Below are positions 32,466-43,539 of a stretch of DNA of 64,000 nt, one piece after another. Under the pieces are notes generated by a model. That model did not search any database. It had not been told where the DNA came from and saw only the letters and a list, made by a program, of their open reading frames with translations. Every line of letters starts with the position of its first letter. Positions within the stretch are counted from its first letter, which is position 1. The DNA comes from Tretioscincus oriximinensis. Its lineage: Eukaryota; Chordata; Lepidosauria; Squamata; Gymnophthalmidae. The stretch is taken from assembly GCA_022410635.1 (NCBI GenBank), contig JAJVDF010000346.1, positions 311,708 through 375,707 on the forward strand, written 5' to 3'. Made by a program: the position numbers and the translations under genes.

Positions 32466-33040
32466 TATTTTATTTATTTGTTTTACACCCTATACCCAAA
32501 GGTCTCAGGGTGGATCACAATAAAAATAGATTAAAATAGAGTAGATTAAAAATACAACACTATCTGAGAAGGAGAAGGAGGAGAAGAAGAAGAAGAAGAA
32601 GAAGAAGAAGAAGAAGAAGAAGAAGAAGAAGAAGAAGAAGAAGAAGAAGAAGAAGAAGAAGAAGAAGAAGAAGAAGAAGAAGAAGAAGAAGAAGAAGAAG
32701 AAGAAGAAGAAGAATTGAGTTTTTCTACCCTGCTCTTCCAGAGCGATTTTCAGGATTAATTTTTGCTTGAAGGCTTACATCTTATTCTATCTTCCCTATC
32801 AGGTTAATGATGGTATTCATTTATTTAATTGACATGCAGATTACAAATTTGCATCTCTTTCGAATAGCTGAGTTGGCTAGAGCTACAGGCTAGTGGAAAG
32901 TGCTCNTTCCCATATCCAACACAGGGCTTTGAAACCCCACCTTTCAGATGGAAGACCGTCTCATGCGCCATTCATGCCACCACATCTCTTTCTTCAGATG
33001 CTGCCACGGAGAAGGCCCTATCTTGGCCCAAAGTTAATTA
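32466..33040 (-). mobile_element. L2 3' end split by a SINE
   Basis: Tail and terminus at 32466-32567 (tttacaccctatacccaaag, gtctcagggtggatcacaat). The SINE-1 occupies 32568-32990 and L2 resumes with gctgccacggagaaggccct. Confidence 0.7.
32568..32990 (-). mobile_element. SINE-1 with (GAA)n tail
   Basis: The tail tract includes about 44 GAA units (32582-32714). It is followed by the tail motif, the body with catctcttt-gaatagctga and the head near 32985. Confidence 0.85.
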
Positions 33041-33179
33041 CATGGATGTACATAGAACGTCCATTTCTGCAAGGGCTACCATGCAAAACAGTCAAAGCTT
33101 GGAGACACTCAGTTTCTCTGGAAGCCAACGGTGGCCTGGCTTTTGCCAGAGACCAGAGGAACCCTTAGGAAATGTGAAT

Positions 33180-33625
33180 AAAAACGCTTTCTTGAGGAAA
33201 GCCAGCCTGAGTTCTTGGTTGGCCGGGTGGATGAGGAAATTGCAACAGTGCAGTTTATCGATCTCCGGTCAAGATTGATGGCACAATAAGAGCAGGAGGC
33301 AAAGAGTGATTTTGCTTTTGAAAACGTTGATGAATAAGCACTGGAGGACAACAAATAGCTGGACTCCCCCGGTGATGAACTGCGAGAGCTGAACGAGATG
33401 CATTTTTATAAATGGGTGGAAGGAGAGGCAGACTTATTAAAAAAAATGAATGACCACATGTGGCAGGAATATGCCACTGGGGAGAAGTGGGCCATTGATT
33501 TATGTGCACTCCTGGCATTTGAAAATTCAATAACAACGCTGACAAATGGGAGGCAAACCTGGACAGAGGACGGCAGAGAGACTTGGCAGTGGAGAAAGAA
33601 AATGCCAAGGTCAGAGTGAAGGAAT
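33180..33625 (+). pseudogene. unrecognised coding-like stretch with in-frame stops
   Basis: One plus frame reads protein-like sequence for about 135 codons: VDEEIATVQFIDLRSRLMAQ, three in-frame stops (near 33270, 33317 and 33356), then an open run containing DELRELNEMHFYKWVEGEAD, MWQEYATGEKWAIDLCALLA and TLTNGRQTW to a stop at about 33617. Sequence character (charged, Trp-rich, not low complexity) suggests decayed protein coding, either of a transposon-carried or a retroposed host gene. I do not recognise the family. Confidence 0.4.
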
Positions 33626-33738
33626 GCAGGAGAAATGTGCTGCCATAAGGGAAGGCGTGTAGTCTTGGGACAGGAGCCCTGCCTTAAGACCTTAATATCA
33701 CATTCTCACCGAAGGGATAAAATTGCACGGGCCTAGGA

Positions 33739-34024
33739 AGGAGGAAGAGGAGGAGGAGGAGAAGGATGAGACGAGGAAGAAGAGGAGAATCAGTTTTTTT
33801 ATACCCTGCCATTTCCAGAGTGGCTTGCAAGATTATTTTTCACCCAAAGGCTTACATCTACTTTAGCTTCCCCACAATATTACAACGGTATCTATTTATC
33901 TCATTGCAAAGTGCTTTGACGCAAAGTAGGGGATGCTCATCCCTCCCCACGGCTGACAGGGTTTTTAGAACNGTTCTCACGACTGAAAGACTGTTTCTTA
34001 AGCACTGCGCCACCGTGCCTCTAA
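33739..34024 (-). mobile_element. SINE-1
   Basis: GGA/GAA tail at 33739-33790, then tttttataccctgccatttc, caaaggcttacatctacttt, body, and head ending ccaccgtgcctctaag. Confidence 0.8.
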
Positions 34025-34146
34025 GAATGTGCACCCTTGAAGTTTGTATTCAGTTCTCTTCTTAGACATTAAAGTGGNTGAACAAACAATTATTACACTG
34101 AAGAATAAAGTAGGAATAGGATACAAAGCATTCTGTATTGGGAAAT

Positions 34147-34235
34147 ATTATTTATTTATTTACTAACATTTATATTCCACCCTACATCATAAAACAGATT
34201 AAAATAGAACAATTTTAAATAGAACAGAGCCTGGC
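34147..34235 (-). mobile_element. L2 3' terminus, diverged
   Basis: TTTATTTATTTACTAACATT, tatattccaccctacat, then an A-rich segment. Confidence 0.45.
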
Positions 34236-34350
34236 CCTGGCTTTAGAACATTGATGACATCACTCCACACTCTGGGATTAATTCCAATACTGTCCAATCG
34301 CAGAGCCTTCGGAGACTATTGTGACTCAGAGAAATATACTTATAGAGATA
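34236..34350. repeat. repeat shared with 44218-44335
   Basis: gatgacatcactcc, tactgtccaatcgcagagcc, actattgtgactcagagaaa recur with few changes at 44240-44320, where they adjoin the probable Penelope-like element. It may be a terminal part of that family. Confidence 0.5.
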
Positions 34351-34456
34351 ATCTAAATCTGTACATTATAGAAAGGACAAATTTATGATACTTCACTATT
34401 TATTTAAACTGATCATTCAATGGCCATTTTGTTTTATCCCACCATCCTAGTCATTA

Positions 34457-34492
<36 letters not shown>
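34457..34492 (+). repeat. (AAT)n microsatellite
   Basis: Twelve AAT/ATA units. Confidence 0.9.
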
Positions 34493-34564
34493 TTGTAGTC
34501 AATTTGCACAATTTTTCTTCAACAGCTGAGAATATTATTGATTGTTTCATCAGCTTTCTTGCAG

Positions 34565-34690
34565 AGTCTTGGGCCAATAGTTCTTTAGAGCTCTTTGAGC
34601 CCTGCCTACTTCACAAGGTATCTGTTATTGAGAGAGCAACAAAATTTATGTGTGCCTTTTGTAAAGGGGGCATTAAAATTATTATTATTA
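34565..34690 (+). mobile_element. SINE-2 body fragment
   Basis: agtcttgggccaatagttct, gagctctttgagccctgcct, acttcacaaggtatctgtta; head and tail missing. An ATT/ACT tract follows. Confidence 0.6.
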
Positions 34691-34799
34691 CTATTACTAT
34701 TATTACTAGAGTACATGGACTAAAAATGTCTATGCACTTAGGGGCTCAAAGCAATGCACCTAAGAAAGAATGCAAAAAAGAAAACTGAAAGGAGTGAGG

Positions 34800-35035
34800 T
34801 CTCCCTCAGTGGATGGAAATACTCAAACAAATATTGGACAGTTACTTATATGGGATGGTTTAGNGAATCCTGCATTGATCAAGGGGTTGGACCCCATAAC
34901 TGAGGCCCCATGTCTATGATCCTATGACTTTCCAACTCTATAGTTCTATGAGTCTATGACCTGGTGATCCCTTCCAACTCTATGATTCTATCACCCTGGA
35001 GGTCCCTTCCAACTTTATGGTTCTATATGCAATGA
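34800..35035 (+). mobile_element. CR1-A 3' terminus with repeated ends
   Basis: gaatcctgcattgatcaagg is followed by at least three successive variants of the terminal segment (ttccaactctatagttctat, ttccaactctatgattctat, ttccaactttatggttctat). The short end of CR1-A has been duplicated in place. Another single terminus lies at 35205-35270. Confidence 0.65.
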
Positions 35036-35279
35036 TGGAAAAATGCATGATAATCTCACAGGTGTATAATAATTTGGCTACTTTGTATGCTGCATAAGAA
35101 AAAGGACCCCATGCCCTAGAATTTATCCCACCGAAATCCATTTCCAGGGCCTGCATTGGATTCTGGTGGGCATGAGCAGAGTCTGGGCAGGGCATGGATG
35201 AATTATCTGATGACCCTTGAGTTCCCTTCCAACTCTATGATTCTGGGATTCTTTGGTTCTATAGTTCTCCTTCTCCTTC

Positions 35280-36224
35280 TTCAGCAACAGTGTTGGGAAT
35301 TTGTGAGGCTCATTTTTTAAAAAATATTTTTTTAAAAAAGTAAGCACACCCTTGGGACTTCAGTGACATTAGGCTTTCTGCTATGACTCTATATAATCAC
35401 AGGACATTTTTACTCCATCTATATTTGCACCACAACTTTCCACCACTGGCCGTTTTCATTTACAGAGAATCCTGTGGAAAACACAATTGCCCATCGAAAT
35501 CTGCTGTGCTCAAACCCCTTGAGCATCTGGCTTGGAGCAGTTGAAGGGAAACGGTTCGACCCATGAGAATCACTGGGAGATATTAAAATAACACTAAGAT
35601 GCTTCCAATCATTATTACTCACTTTTATTGCCACGTTGTTCACGAACGACTGAACTTCACTGTGAAATAGATAAAGGGGGAAATGTCAGATAAACATGGT
35701 GGCCATCTGCGCCCCAGGAAAAAACGAAGTTTGCCACTTATTGTTTATGGCAGTAAAGCTTCGACTTAACTTGTTATTACGTTTGCTACTCCATGCAGAT
35801 TTGTTTCCTTCTCACTGTATTCCATGCAAAAATAAAATGGGAATAGTTTCTTAATTCCCCACTCCTGAAAATGCTTCATCTTTTCCATATTCTCTATTCC
35901 AAAGAGAGTGCCAGTCAGCTACCAATTCAAGCATTAACTTAACTTATAAGATCCTAAATTTTGTAAGACCTTTTTGTAACATCATTGGTCTGTGGTTGAA
36001 GTTTAAGACTGCTCAGTTGGTTTGTTTAATTAAAAACGCTATATTTTCTTCNTAAATTCAGCAGGGAAAACACCTTTTTCATGCTGTGCTTTGCTGAAAG
36101 AATCANGAGGCAGGGCTGGAGATCTTGGAATTTCTCGTAGTTGTATCCCCATGTGCCGTCATGGTGCAAAGATGAGACATTGTGCTATGGAATNAGCAGA
36201 AAAGGACTTGCACAGCACTTTTTT
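35280..36224. other. unassigned sequence
   Basis: No gene or repeat identified in this 0.9-kb stretch. Confidence 0.4.
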
Positions 36225-36253
36225 CATTCTGGANTTCCCCGACAATCCGGATA

Positions 36254-36487
36254 ATCATAGAATCATAGAGTTGGAAGGGACCTCTAGGATCATCGGGCCC
36301 AACCTCCTGCTCAATGCAGGATTCATTAAACCATCCCAGACAGATGACTGTCCAGTCTCTGTTTGAAGACTTCCAGTGAAAGCGAACTCGCCACCTCCTG
36401 TGGCCAACTATTCTACTGGTTTATCACCCTGACTGTTGGAAAGTTTTTTCTGATATCTAATCTAAATCTACTCCCTCGCAGTTTCTG
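36254..36487 (-). mobile_element. CR1-A 3' end inside family X
   Basis: Inverse of aatcatagagttggaaggga at 36258, then coding tail to ctactccctcgcagtttc. Flanking X-family sequence (36225-36253 and 36488-36700) resumes with catacctttacaagtttatt. Confidence 0.83.
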
Positions 36488-36700
36488 TGCATACCTTTAC
36501 AAGTTTATTCTGGATTTTGCTGTTCTTAAAAGTTCTTGGCAAACAAGATTTTCCAGTCATGTGACCCTCTCTCCTGGCAGACATTTTGTTTGCCAATTAT
36601 CGAGAGGAGGGTCGTAATCCCTCCTCCCAAATGCTATTGGTTAGTCTGCTGTCAATATTGGTGTCATGAGGCACTGGCTGATGCATCTGTACTCCTTCTC
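36488..36700. repeat. family X
   Basis: tattctggattttgctgttc, ttttccagtcatgtgaccct, cattttgtttgccaattatc, cctcctcccaaatgctattg match 63140-63305 in the same order. Confidence 0.6.
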
Positions 36701-36859
36701 TGCTGCCTAAACAAAGTGGGCAGAAACACAAGCTTGGTGTGGGGGAGCAGAAACCACGNCCAAAAAATCCTTCCTTGTGGACTGAAGAGAAGCTCACCCT
36801 AGAAGGCAGATACGCAGATAATAGAAAAAGAGTAGAAAGAAAACAATCCAAGTTCAGGG

Positions 36860-37124
36860 ACATAAGAACATAAGAACATAAGAAGAGCCCTACTGGACAA
36901 CCCTTCAAGTCCAGCATTCTGTGTCACATAGAGGCCCACCAGATGCAACTGGGCAGTCCGAACAGAGGAAGCAAAATATGCTCCTCTTCATGACTCCCTG
37001 CAAATGGTATTTCAGGAGTCCTGCCTGTTGCTCCATCCCGGAGGCAACATCCAGACATCCATCCTAGTATCCATTTATACCCTTGGTATCCATAAACCTG
37101 TTTAGTCCTGTCTTGAAACTAGGA
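36860..37124 (-). mobile_element. CR1-B 3' end
   Basis: ggacataagaacataagaac, gtccagcattctgtgtcaca, gctccatcccggaggcaaca. Stops near 37124, where unrelated sequence begins. Confidence 0.85.
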
Positions 37125-37473
37125 CGGGTGAAAAGCCAACAGTCAGTTACAGTCCAAGGTCACACAAGCCGGGAAATCTGCCAAGGAAGCTGGGTACACA
37201 AACACTAACATACAAATTGTCTCCAGTAAATGCTGGCAGGTTCAGGATGGCTTAAATAGCATCTTCAGACTGCAACACCCTCTTGGATCTCCTAAGCTCC
37301 GCCTGCTGCTTTCTGTCTGTTAGAAACTCTTTAACTCTGTCCAGGCTGGAGCTTTTCCCTTGCTCTTCCTCCTGGTCAGTCTCTGTGGAAACACTTGGCT
37401 GCTGGGGCAGATGTGTCTGCTGGGAGGCTTCCTCAAGCTCTGAGTCAGAATCCTTCTCCAGGCATGTCCATGA
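37125..37473 (-). mobile_element. possible solo LTR
   Basis: The minus strand starts TGTCATGGACATGCC, an LTR-like start, and has a weak TATA-type CTATTTAAG near 37256. It lies between CR1-B sequence and unrelated DNA. A 74-codon minus frame here is Glu/Gln/Ser-rich and probably incidental. No target duplication found; the second end is unclear. Confidence 0.35.
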
Positions 37474-37529
37474 CAATTGGAGTTCACAGACCCCTTTTGT
37501 GAGGCAAGGGAAGGTTTATGGGAATGTAT

Positions 37530-37642
37530 ACATTGTTTTACACTGTTTTAACTTGCTAATTTTCCATTGATGTTTTACTGTTGATCGCCCTGAGACCTTC
37601 GGGTATGGAGCGGGGTATAAGTATAAATAAATAAATATTCTC
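37530..37642 (+). mobile_element. L2 3' terminus
   Basis: tttactgttgatcgccctga, gaccttcgggtatggagcgg, then TAAATAAATAAA. Confidence 0.78.
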
Positions 37643-37674
37643 GTAGTTTCTTACTAAAAATTATGCACACATAA

Positions 37675-37805
37675 CGGTCTTTCCGATTTAACTCTATATC
37701 CCGATGTGACAGTTGTCTATCTTGGTTTACTAATAATCCGGATAACTGGCTTTAAAGCCTGGATTCTGCTGGTTTATCTCATAGGCTGGTGAGGCAAATG
37801 CAATA
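37675..37805. repeat. family X fragment
   Basis: ctaataatccggataactgg and gctggtttatctcataggct match the right end of X at 63430-63475. Confidence 0.4.
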
Positions 37806-38760
37806 GAAATTTGGCTTTTGATTGGATTATAGACTCCATTGTTACTACCTGAAGCTCGAATGACCAACGTAGGCCTAGAAGCATGGCAGAAAAAAGAGGA
37901 ACAGCTTGTGAGGACACACAGGAAGGCCTCTGCACTGGAATGTGCCAGCTCGTCCTCTTTCTTTGAAGCATGCCAACAAATCTCTTTTTGATCCAACCCA
38001 TTATAGATCAGATTAAAGAGAGATTTGCTGGCAGGCCGGCAGCTTCAAACGAAACAGACAGACCAGGACACGTTGGCACCAGATGCTCCCAACTGTATTC
38101 ATGTTCCTGAACATCACAGAGAAATAGATCTCTCCATGTTTAGTGCCCTAGGCAGCTCTCTGGATGGCTGATAGGGCTGGGTTTGTTCTGCCTCACAGGT
38201 TGTTAACATAAGCCTCATAGCTGTTCTTCCAGAAAAGTAGAGAAGAAACTTTCAACATTCCAACAACTTCCTTTTTTTTCTTCTACTTGTCTACAACTCA
38301 CATTTGCTAACTTTCCTTGGAGGGAGCGAACAAAGTACAGTAAACACAAGGAGCATAAATCTGGAGAGGTGATTCTGGCCCAGTGATATATAAGGCACAA
38401 GGGAGGCCTGCTTTGATATGTGGCATGCGATCGTGCGCTCTCTATTATAGGTGGACACTGCAGCAAAGAAGAAAGGGCGGCCAAGAATGAAATGAATTGA
38501 GTTACGAGGGCCAGGCTTGCTCTTTGGAAGAGAATGAAATCTCATTTGAGAGGCCATAGATAAGTTTCCGAGAAGGCACATTTATGGCCACCTTGTTATC
38601 TAAGCACAGAATAGGTGTGTATCTAAATCTCATAGGCTCCTGAAAGGGCACCAGTCCAGAACATTTAAAATAATGCAAGGTGCAGTACAAATTAATTCAA
38701 TTCTTCTACTCTCAATTTAAGGCCAGAACAATGCTTTCAGTTGCAATATTTCCCTATTTT
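37806..38760. other. unassigned sequence
   Basis: Nothing recognised: no repeat family and no coding signal. Confidence 0.4.
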
Positions 38761-39700
38761 ACATTTTATTTATTTACATTTCTATACTGTCCTATACCTG
38801 AATGTCTCAGGGCGAAGGAGAAGGAGAAGAAGGAGGAGGAGAAGGAGGAGGAGAAGGAGGAGGAGAAGGAGGAGGAGAAGGGGGAGGAGGAGGAGGAGAA
38901 GAAGGAGGAGGAGAAGGAGGAGGAGAAGGAGGAGGAGAAGGAGGAGGAGGAGGAGAAGGAGGAGGAGGAGAAGGAGGAGGAGGAGAAGGAGGAGGAGAAG
39001 GAAGAGGAGAAGATGAAGGAGGAGGAGAAGAAGAAGGAGGAGGAGGAGAAGAAGAAGGAGGAGGAGGAGGAGGAGAAGAAGAAGAAGAAGGAGGAGGAGG
39101 AGGAGGAGGAGGAGGAGAAGAAGAAGGAGGAGGAGGAGTAGAAGGAGAAGGAGAAGGAGAAGGAGAAGAAGAAGAAGAAGAAGAAGAAGAAGAAGAAGAA
39201 GAAGAAGAAGAAGAATCGAGTTTTTCTACTCCACTTTTCTCACCTTTCAAAGGGACTCAAAGCAGCTTACAAGGGTATTTTTGCCCCTTTTTGCTCACCC
39301 CTCCACACGTCCGACACAGGGCTTTGAAATCCAATCTCCCGGATGAGAGATGGGTTCCTTAGCGACTGAGCTATCTGTGCCTGCAACATTAACATTAAAA
39401 ACCAAATCAACATGTTAAAACAGTACCCAAAAGTAGGGAAGGGAGAGCAGTTTTTTCAGTCAAACGCCAAGCAAAAGAAGTGCACCTTGAAGTGNTTTCT
39501 GGATGTGCACAGAGATGGTGATTGACACACCTCAAGGCTGAGATGGGCCCATAATCTACAGGCTGCCATGGAGAAGACCTCATCACAGTTCCCACCATTT
39601 TTGCCACCGAGAGTGGTGGTACAGTCAGGAGACCNTTAGGCATGGGCAGGTTGATGTGGGAGATCCCTTTGCTGATGTCATGGTGGTGAGAAGCCTTGCT
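38761..39700 (-). mobile_element. L2 3' end split by a SINE
   Basis: Terminus at 38761-38812 (tttctatactgtcctatacc, tgaatgtctcaggg). SINE-1 occupies 38813-39383 and L2 resumes with aacattaaaaaccaaatcaa through gatggtgattgacacacctc and ggtggtacagtcagga. Confidence 0.82.
38813..39383 (-). mobile_element. SINE-1 with 400-base GGA/GAA tail
   Basis: The tail occupies 38813-39215, changing from GGA-rich to pure GAA next to the SINE. Then come the tail motif (tttttctactccacttttct), a shortened body, and a well-kept head: ggctttgaaatcc (B box inverse), ctcccggatgagagatgggt, ccttagcgactgagctatc. Long frames through the tail on both strands are artefacts. Confidence 0.88.
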
Positions 39701-40020
39701 GTGTATACAGTTATTAACAGGGTTACCAGGATAGCGCGAGAAGGCGCTAGCATATGGCAATGCAGAATCACATACTGAAGATGCTCAATATTTACTTTCT
39801 GTTAACACACTGTGTGGCCTTAAACTGAGATAGGATCCGGGCTCTTTGCTGAATGGTAAATCCAGGTGTTGATTATGCAGGCAGCATTTTGGTTGGTTTT
39901 TATCCAGCAGGAAGCCCCACCTCCCAAAACTGGTGTCAGCAGTGACATCAAGGAGATGCAGGGAGGAGAAGCTGTTCATATTCATATTCTGTTGACAGGA
40001 ATTTTGAATAAAAACGTTCT

Positions 40021-40075
40021 GGAGGCAGAAGTATTTATTTATTTATTCGTACTTGTACCCCTATACCCAAAGGAC
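40021..40075 (-). mobile_element. L2 3' terminus
   Basis: TATTTATTTATTTATTCG, then acttgtacccctatacccaa. Confidence 0.55.
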
Positions 40076-40660
40076 ATGGAGAGGGTCGAGCGCCCCCTGC
40101 TAGCCAAGTTTGCTTTTCAAGAGTAAGTTGATTTGCAATTGACATTTCAAGTAGATTCATGGGTACCACTACTAATCTGGCGGGGAAGATGGAATAGTTG
40201 TAAGCCTTTGAGGAAACACTAACCTGTGGAATTTACTTCCTGAAGAGGTGGTGGTAGCTAACAGCTTGGATAGTTTCAAGACAGGACTAGACAGGTTTAT
40301 GGACACCAAAGGTATAAATGGGTACTAGGATGGATGCCTGGATGTTGCCTCTGGGATGGAGCAACAGGCAGGACTCCTGAAATGCCATTTGCAGGGAGTC
40401 ATGAACAGGAGCATATTTTGCTTTCCTCTGTTCGGACTGCCCAGGTGCATCTGGTGGGCCTCTGTGTGAGACAGAATGCTGGACTTGATGGGCTGTGGCC
40501 TGATCCAGTATGGCTCTTCTTATGTTCTTATGTTCTAACCTTCGTAAGCCACTCTGAGTCNCTTCAGGTGAAAAGGGCAGAATATAAAAACCAGATGCTC
40601 CTCCTCTTCATCTTCTTCCTCCTTTTCTTCTTCCTTCCCCTTCTTCTTCCAACCATTGCA
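40076..40660 (+). mobile_element. SINE-1 split by CR1-B
   Basis: The body begins tggagagggtcgagcgcccc and runs to about 40220 (tgtaagcctttgaggaaac). The CR1-B follows, and the SINE resumes at 40541 with accttcgtaagccactctga, the tail motif and a CT tract to 40660. Here CR1-B is younger than the SINE. Confidence 0.8.
40221..40538 (+). mobile_element. CR1-B 3' end inside SINE-1
   Basis: ctgtggaatttacttcctga through agctt-ggatagtttcaagac to the complete 3' terminus ctggatcagtatggctcttc-like with repeated ttatgttcttatgttct. It looks little diverged. Confidence 0.87.
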
Positions 40661-41690
40661 CCCAACTGGCTCTCCTATGGGAGCATGCACATCTGAATTC
40701 CTGGCGCGATCCAGGCCAGCATGGGGGGAGAGGGTTGGCGTCACAAATAAAGTGCTTTTTCCCAAGGCAGGTGGTCTTATTGCACTGGGCAAGATCAACC
40801 CCGGAATGACCAGGAAGAGAAACGGCTGCCGTTGCAAATCAGCTGAGATCTCGTATTAGTGATTCTCCCAGCCCTTCCCTTGCTTTCGGCTGAAGCAAAC
40901 ACGGCCTAATCAGTTTTACATCTACGTTTAATTTTATTGGGAAATTTTACTTGGCAATGCATCATGGGATCGCTGGCATGACACGAAAGGTGACCCCTGC
41001 CAACTTAATGACACAATACATAACCCTTAATGAAGTCAGTATCTTGTCCTTCCCTCATCCGCCCCTCACCCTTTTGTGCTGTCTCAGGGATGTGATTTAT
41101 GGTTTTTGCTTCTGCCCCCTTTTCATTTCGGCTTGACAAAGTGGACGGAACAATTATCTTCGTTATCAGCCAACGCAGTGGAAATGCAACCGTTGGAGAC
41201 TTCTGCAGGTGGAGCTTCTCTGGCTACNGATCAAACCGGTGCTAAAACATGTGCAGGAATTGTGGTTTCCATTTTCTTCTCTCTCTCTCTCTGCTTTCCC
41301 CCTCACTCCCCTGCTGACTATGTACATCAGAAGATGGATTATATTTCCCAACATGCACTGCAAAGCCCTATATCAATGTAGCAAGAAGTAATTTCAGAAG
41401 AAAGCAATTTCTAGGGCTGCTGTTGCAACAAGGAACCTGGGGATTTTTCATTTCCTGCCATTGCCTCTTCATGGGCTTTGCTGCAGTACATGCGTCACCC
41501 TTGCACATGGGACAGGGACACATGCGTTTATGTTATTGGCACAAGGAAAGGTTGTTCAGCCATGTAACAGCATGCAGGATAGCTAAATATTTCAATGCAT
41601 TGGCCATATTTGAACCAGAACATCTAGGCAAAACTACCTTAGAGACTAACAGCAGAAAGGTACCCGGTGTGAGTTTGCAGAGACATGTCA
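40661..41690. other. unique sequence, candidate conserved block at 40860-41180
   Basis: No repeats recognised apart from a CTCTCT run at 41278. The AT-balanced 40860-41180 block resembles conserved non-coding DNA. Confidence 0.35.
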
Positions 41691-41696
41691 GGTGTA

Positions 41697-42305
41697 ATGG
41701 TCAGAGTATCATATTCTTACCTGGAAGTCTCCCACTTTGATACTGCCCTGCCCCACAAACGCTAGGTGGCCTTGGGCTGGTCACAATTCTTTGGAGCTCT
41801 CTCAGCCCCACCTACTTCACAAGGTGTCTGTTGTGAAGAGAAGAATAGAAGGTTATTGTGATGGTAGAGGTAGGGGATGAAGGACACTCCAGACAAGAAT
41901 GTGATTTCAGTTCTGAAAGTGTTTATTCAGCTCAGCTCAGCTCTCCGTCTTGGTCTGGTCAGCAGTGAAGACTGCCCCAGCAAGTCCCTCTATTTATACA
42001 TCTTGCTGGCCAATCCCAGCTGACCAGGTTCATAGCTTACAATTCATTGGTTGTTTATACAATGCTGTTCCAAAACCTGAAGCTCACCTCAAAACCTCAC
42101 ATCAACATATATTTACCTCAGAATTATTTACANATATATTACCACAACTTTATACATTCCTTATATGACTTTATATACATATTACGTCATGTACTCGTGA
42201 CAGTTATGTAAGACGCTTTGATTCACTTTGGGTTGAAAAAAAGTGGCTTATAAAAACTGACTCTCCTCCTCTTCCTCCTTCTTTCCCTTTCCCTTTCCCT
42301 TTTCC
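41697..42305 (+). mobile_element. SINE-2 split by a solo LTR
   Basis: Head and body at 41697-41856 (gtatcatattcttacctgga, ggtggccttgggctggtcac, cccacctacttcacaaggtg). The LTR follows, and the SINE resumes at 42203 with gttatgtaagacgctttgat, tggcttataaaaactgactc and a CT tract. Confidence 0.85.
41857..42202 (-). mobile_element. solo LTR, 346 bp, perfect 5-bp target duplication
   Basis: GTTAT is duplicated exactly at 41852-41856 and 42203-42207. The element begins TGTGATGG and ends TCGTGACA, so its inverted tips TGT and ACA are canonical. On the minus strand it has a TATA box opposite ctatttatac (41990-42000) and an AATAAA opposite tttatt at 41922-41927, in the right order for a promoter and poly(A) signal. 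No internal region. 5-bp duplications occur in Ty3/gypsy and some retrovirus-like elements; the source is undecided. Confidence 0.9.
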
Positions 42306-42339
42306 TCTCCCTTTTCTTTCTACTCCTGCTCCTGTTCCT

Positions 42340-42735
42340 CATGCTACTGATGCTACTACTCTTTTTAAAGAAAAATGATGTCCAGTTGTACCTGGGTAAG
42401 AGTCTTACAGAGGTTGATCGATTTTCATTCTATTCATCTGGTAGATTTCAAAGACATACCCATGTTAGCCTGGGGCCAGAATATTTAGCAGCCAAGTCTT
42501 GTAGCATCTTAGAACAAAAGGGAAGTAAAATGAGACAGTAAGAGCTTCCATTGGCACATTTACTTCTTCAGGTGTCCACTAGACTGGACAAATAAGCTGG
42601 AGAGATTGATGGATTTCACTATGGTGTTTTCCATATTGGTAGCTTTTAAAGAAATAATCTTATTAGTCCAAGTCCAGAATATCTAGCAAGGAGGTCTTGT
42701 AGTATCTTAGAGACCGATAACAAAAAGAGAGTTTT
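42340..42735 (+). repeat. family Q, two copies
   Basis: agaatatttagcagccaagt, cttgtagcatcttag (42480) and again gaatatctagcaaggaggtc, cttgtagtatcttagagacc (42674). Separated by unassigned sequence. Confidence 0.55.
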
Positions 42736-42835
42736 CTTAGGCAAATCTTTACAATATATTATGATTTTTACTATTCAGTCCGTTCCGATCATGTGACCTC
42801 ACTTTCCTGTCTGACAATTGTTTTTCCTGGTATAC
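42736..42835. repeat. family X fragment
   Basis: tctttacaatatattatgat, gatcatgtgacctcactttc, ctgtctgacaattgttttt match X in order. Confidence 0.45.
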
Positions 42836-42837
42836 CA

Positions 42838-43462
42838 CAAGAACACAAGAGGAGCCCTGCTGAATGGGATCACGGTCTATCCAGTCCAACGGGGCCTGCC
42901 ATAGTCTACACTGGCAAGTTGATAAGCCAAATGGGACCTGCCATAATCTACACTGGCACAGCAAAACCCTCACCTGTTCTTGACTCCCTACAGGCAGTAC
43001 TTTCAGGAATCCTGCCTGTTGCGCTATCCCAGAGGCAGGATTAAACGATCCATCCTAGTAGTTACTTATACCCTTGGTGTCCATGAAATTGTCTAATCCT
43101 GTCTTGAAGCTATCTAGGCTGATAGCTACCACCACCTCTTCTGGAAATAAATTCTACAGGCCGATGACCCTCTGGGTGAAAATACTTTCCCTTCTCTGTC
43201 CTCACTTTTCTGCCCATCAGCTTGAACGAAGCCCCCCTGGTCCTACTGTTGTGTGACAGAGAAAATACATTTCTCTCTACTCACATTATCCATCCCATAC
43301 CTGATTTTATACACTTCAGTCAGATCCCCTTTTAAATACTGTCTTTCAAGGTTGAAGAGGCCCAGACGTTGCAGAGTGATTTCATAAGTGTGGTGCTCCA
43401 GCTCCTCAGTCATTCTTGTTGCCCTTTTCTGCATCTTCTCTAGTCCCACAATATCTTATTTG
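42838..43462 (-). mobile_element. CR1-B LINE, longest coding tail, with FB1 monomers in its 3' UTR
   Basis: The minus strand encodes LEKMQKRATRMTEELEHHTY at the left edge (43390-43449), LGLFNLERQYLKGDLTEVYK, and the remainder of the C-terminal tail with small indels. The 3' UTR is interrupted at about 42893-42965 by one and a half FB1-derived monomers (gcctgccatagtctacactg twice). Catalytic domains are missing. Confidence 0.87.
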
Positions 43463-43539
43463 TACACAGTAATCAAACCAATATTGGATCTAAAACCCAC
43501 TTTGTCATTTTATGTTACAACCTGGTGTTGGAAATGCAA

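Noticed and set aside
37252..37476. 74-codon minus-strand Glu/Gln-rich frame
   Set aside because: Lies wholly in a probable LTR; short and of low information.
38680..39362. Glu/Gly/Arg-rich and Ser/Pro-rich frames
   Set aside because: Shadow translations of the SINE tail tract.
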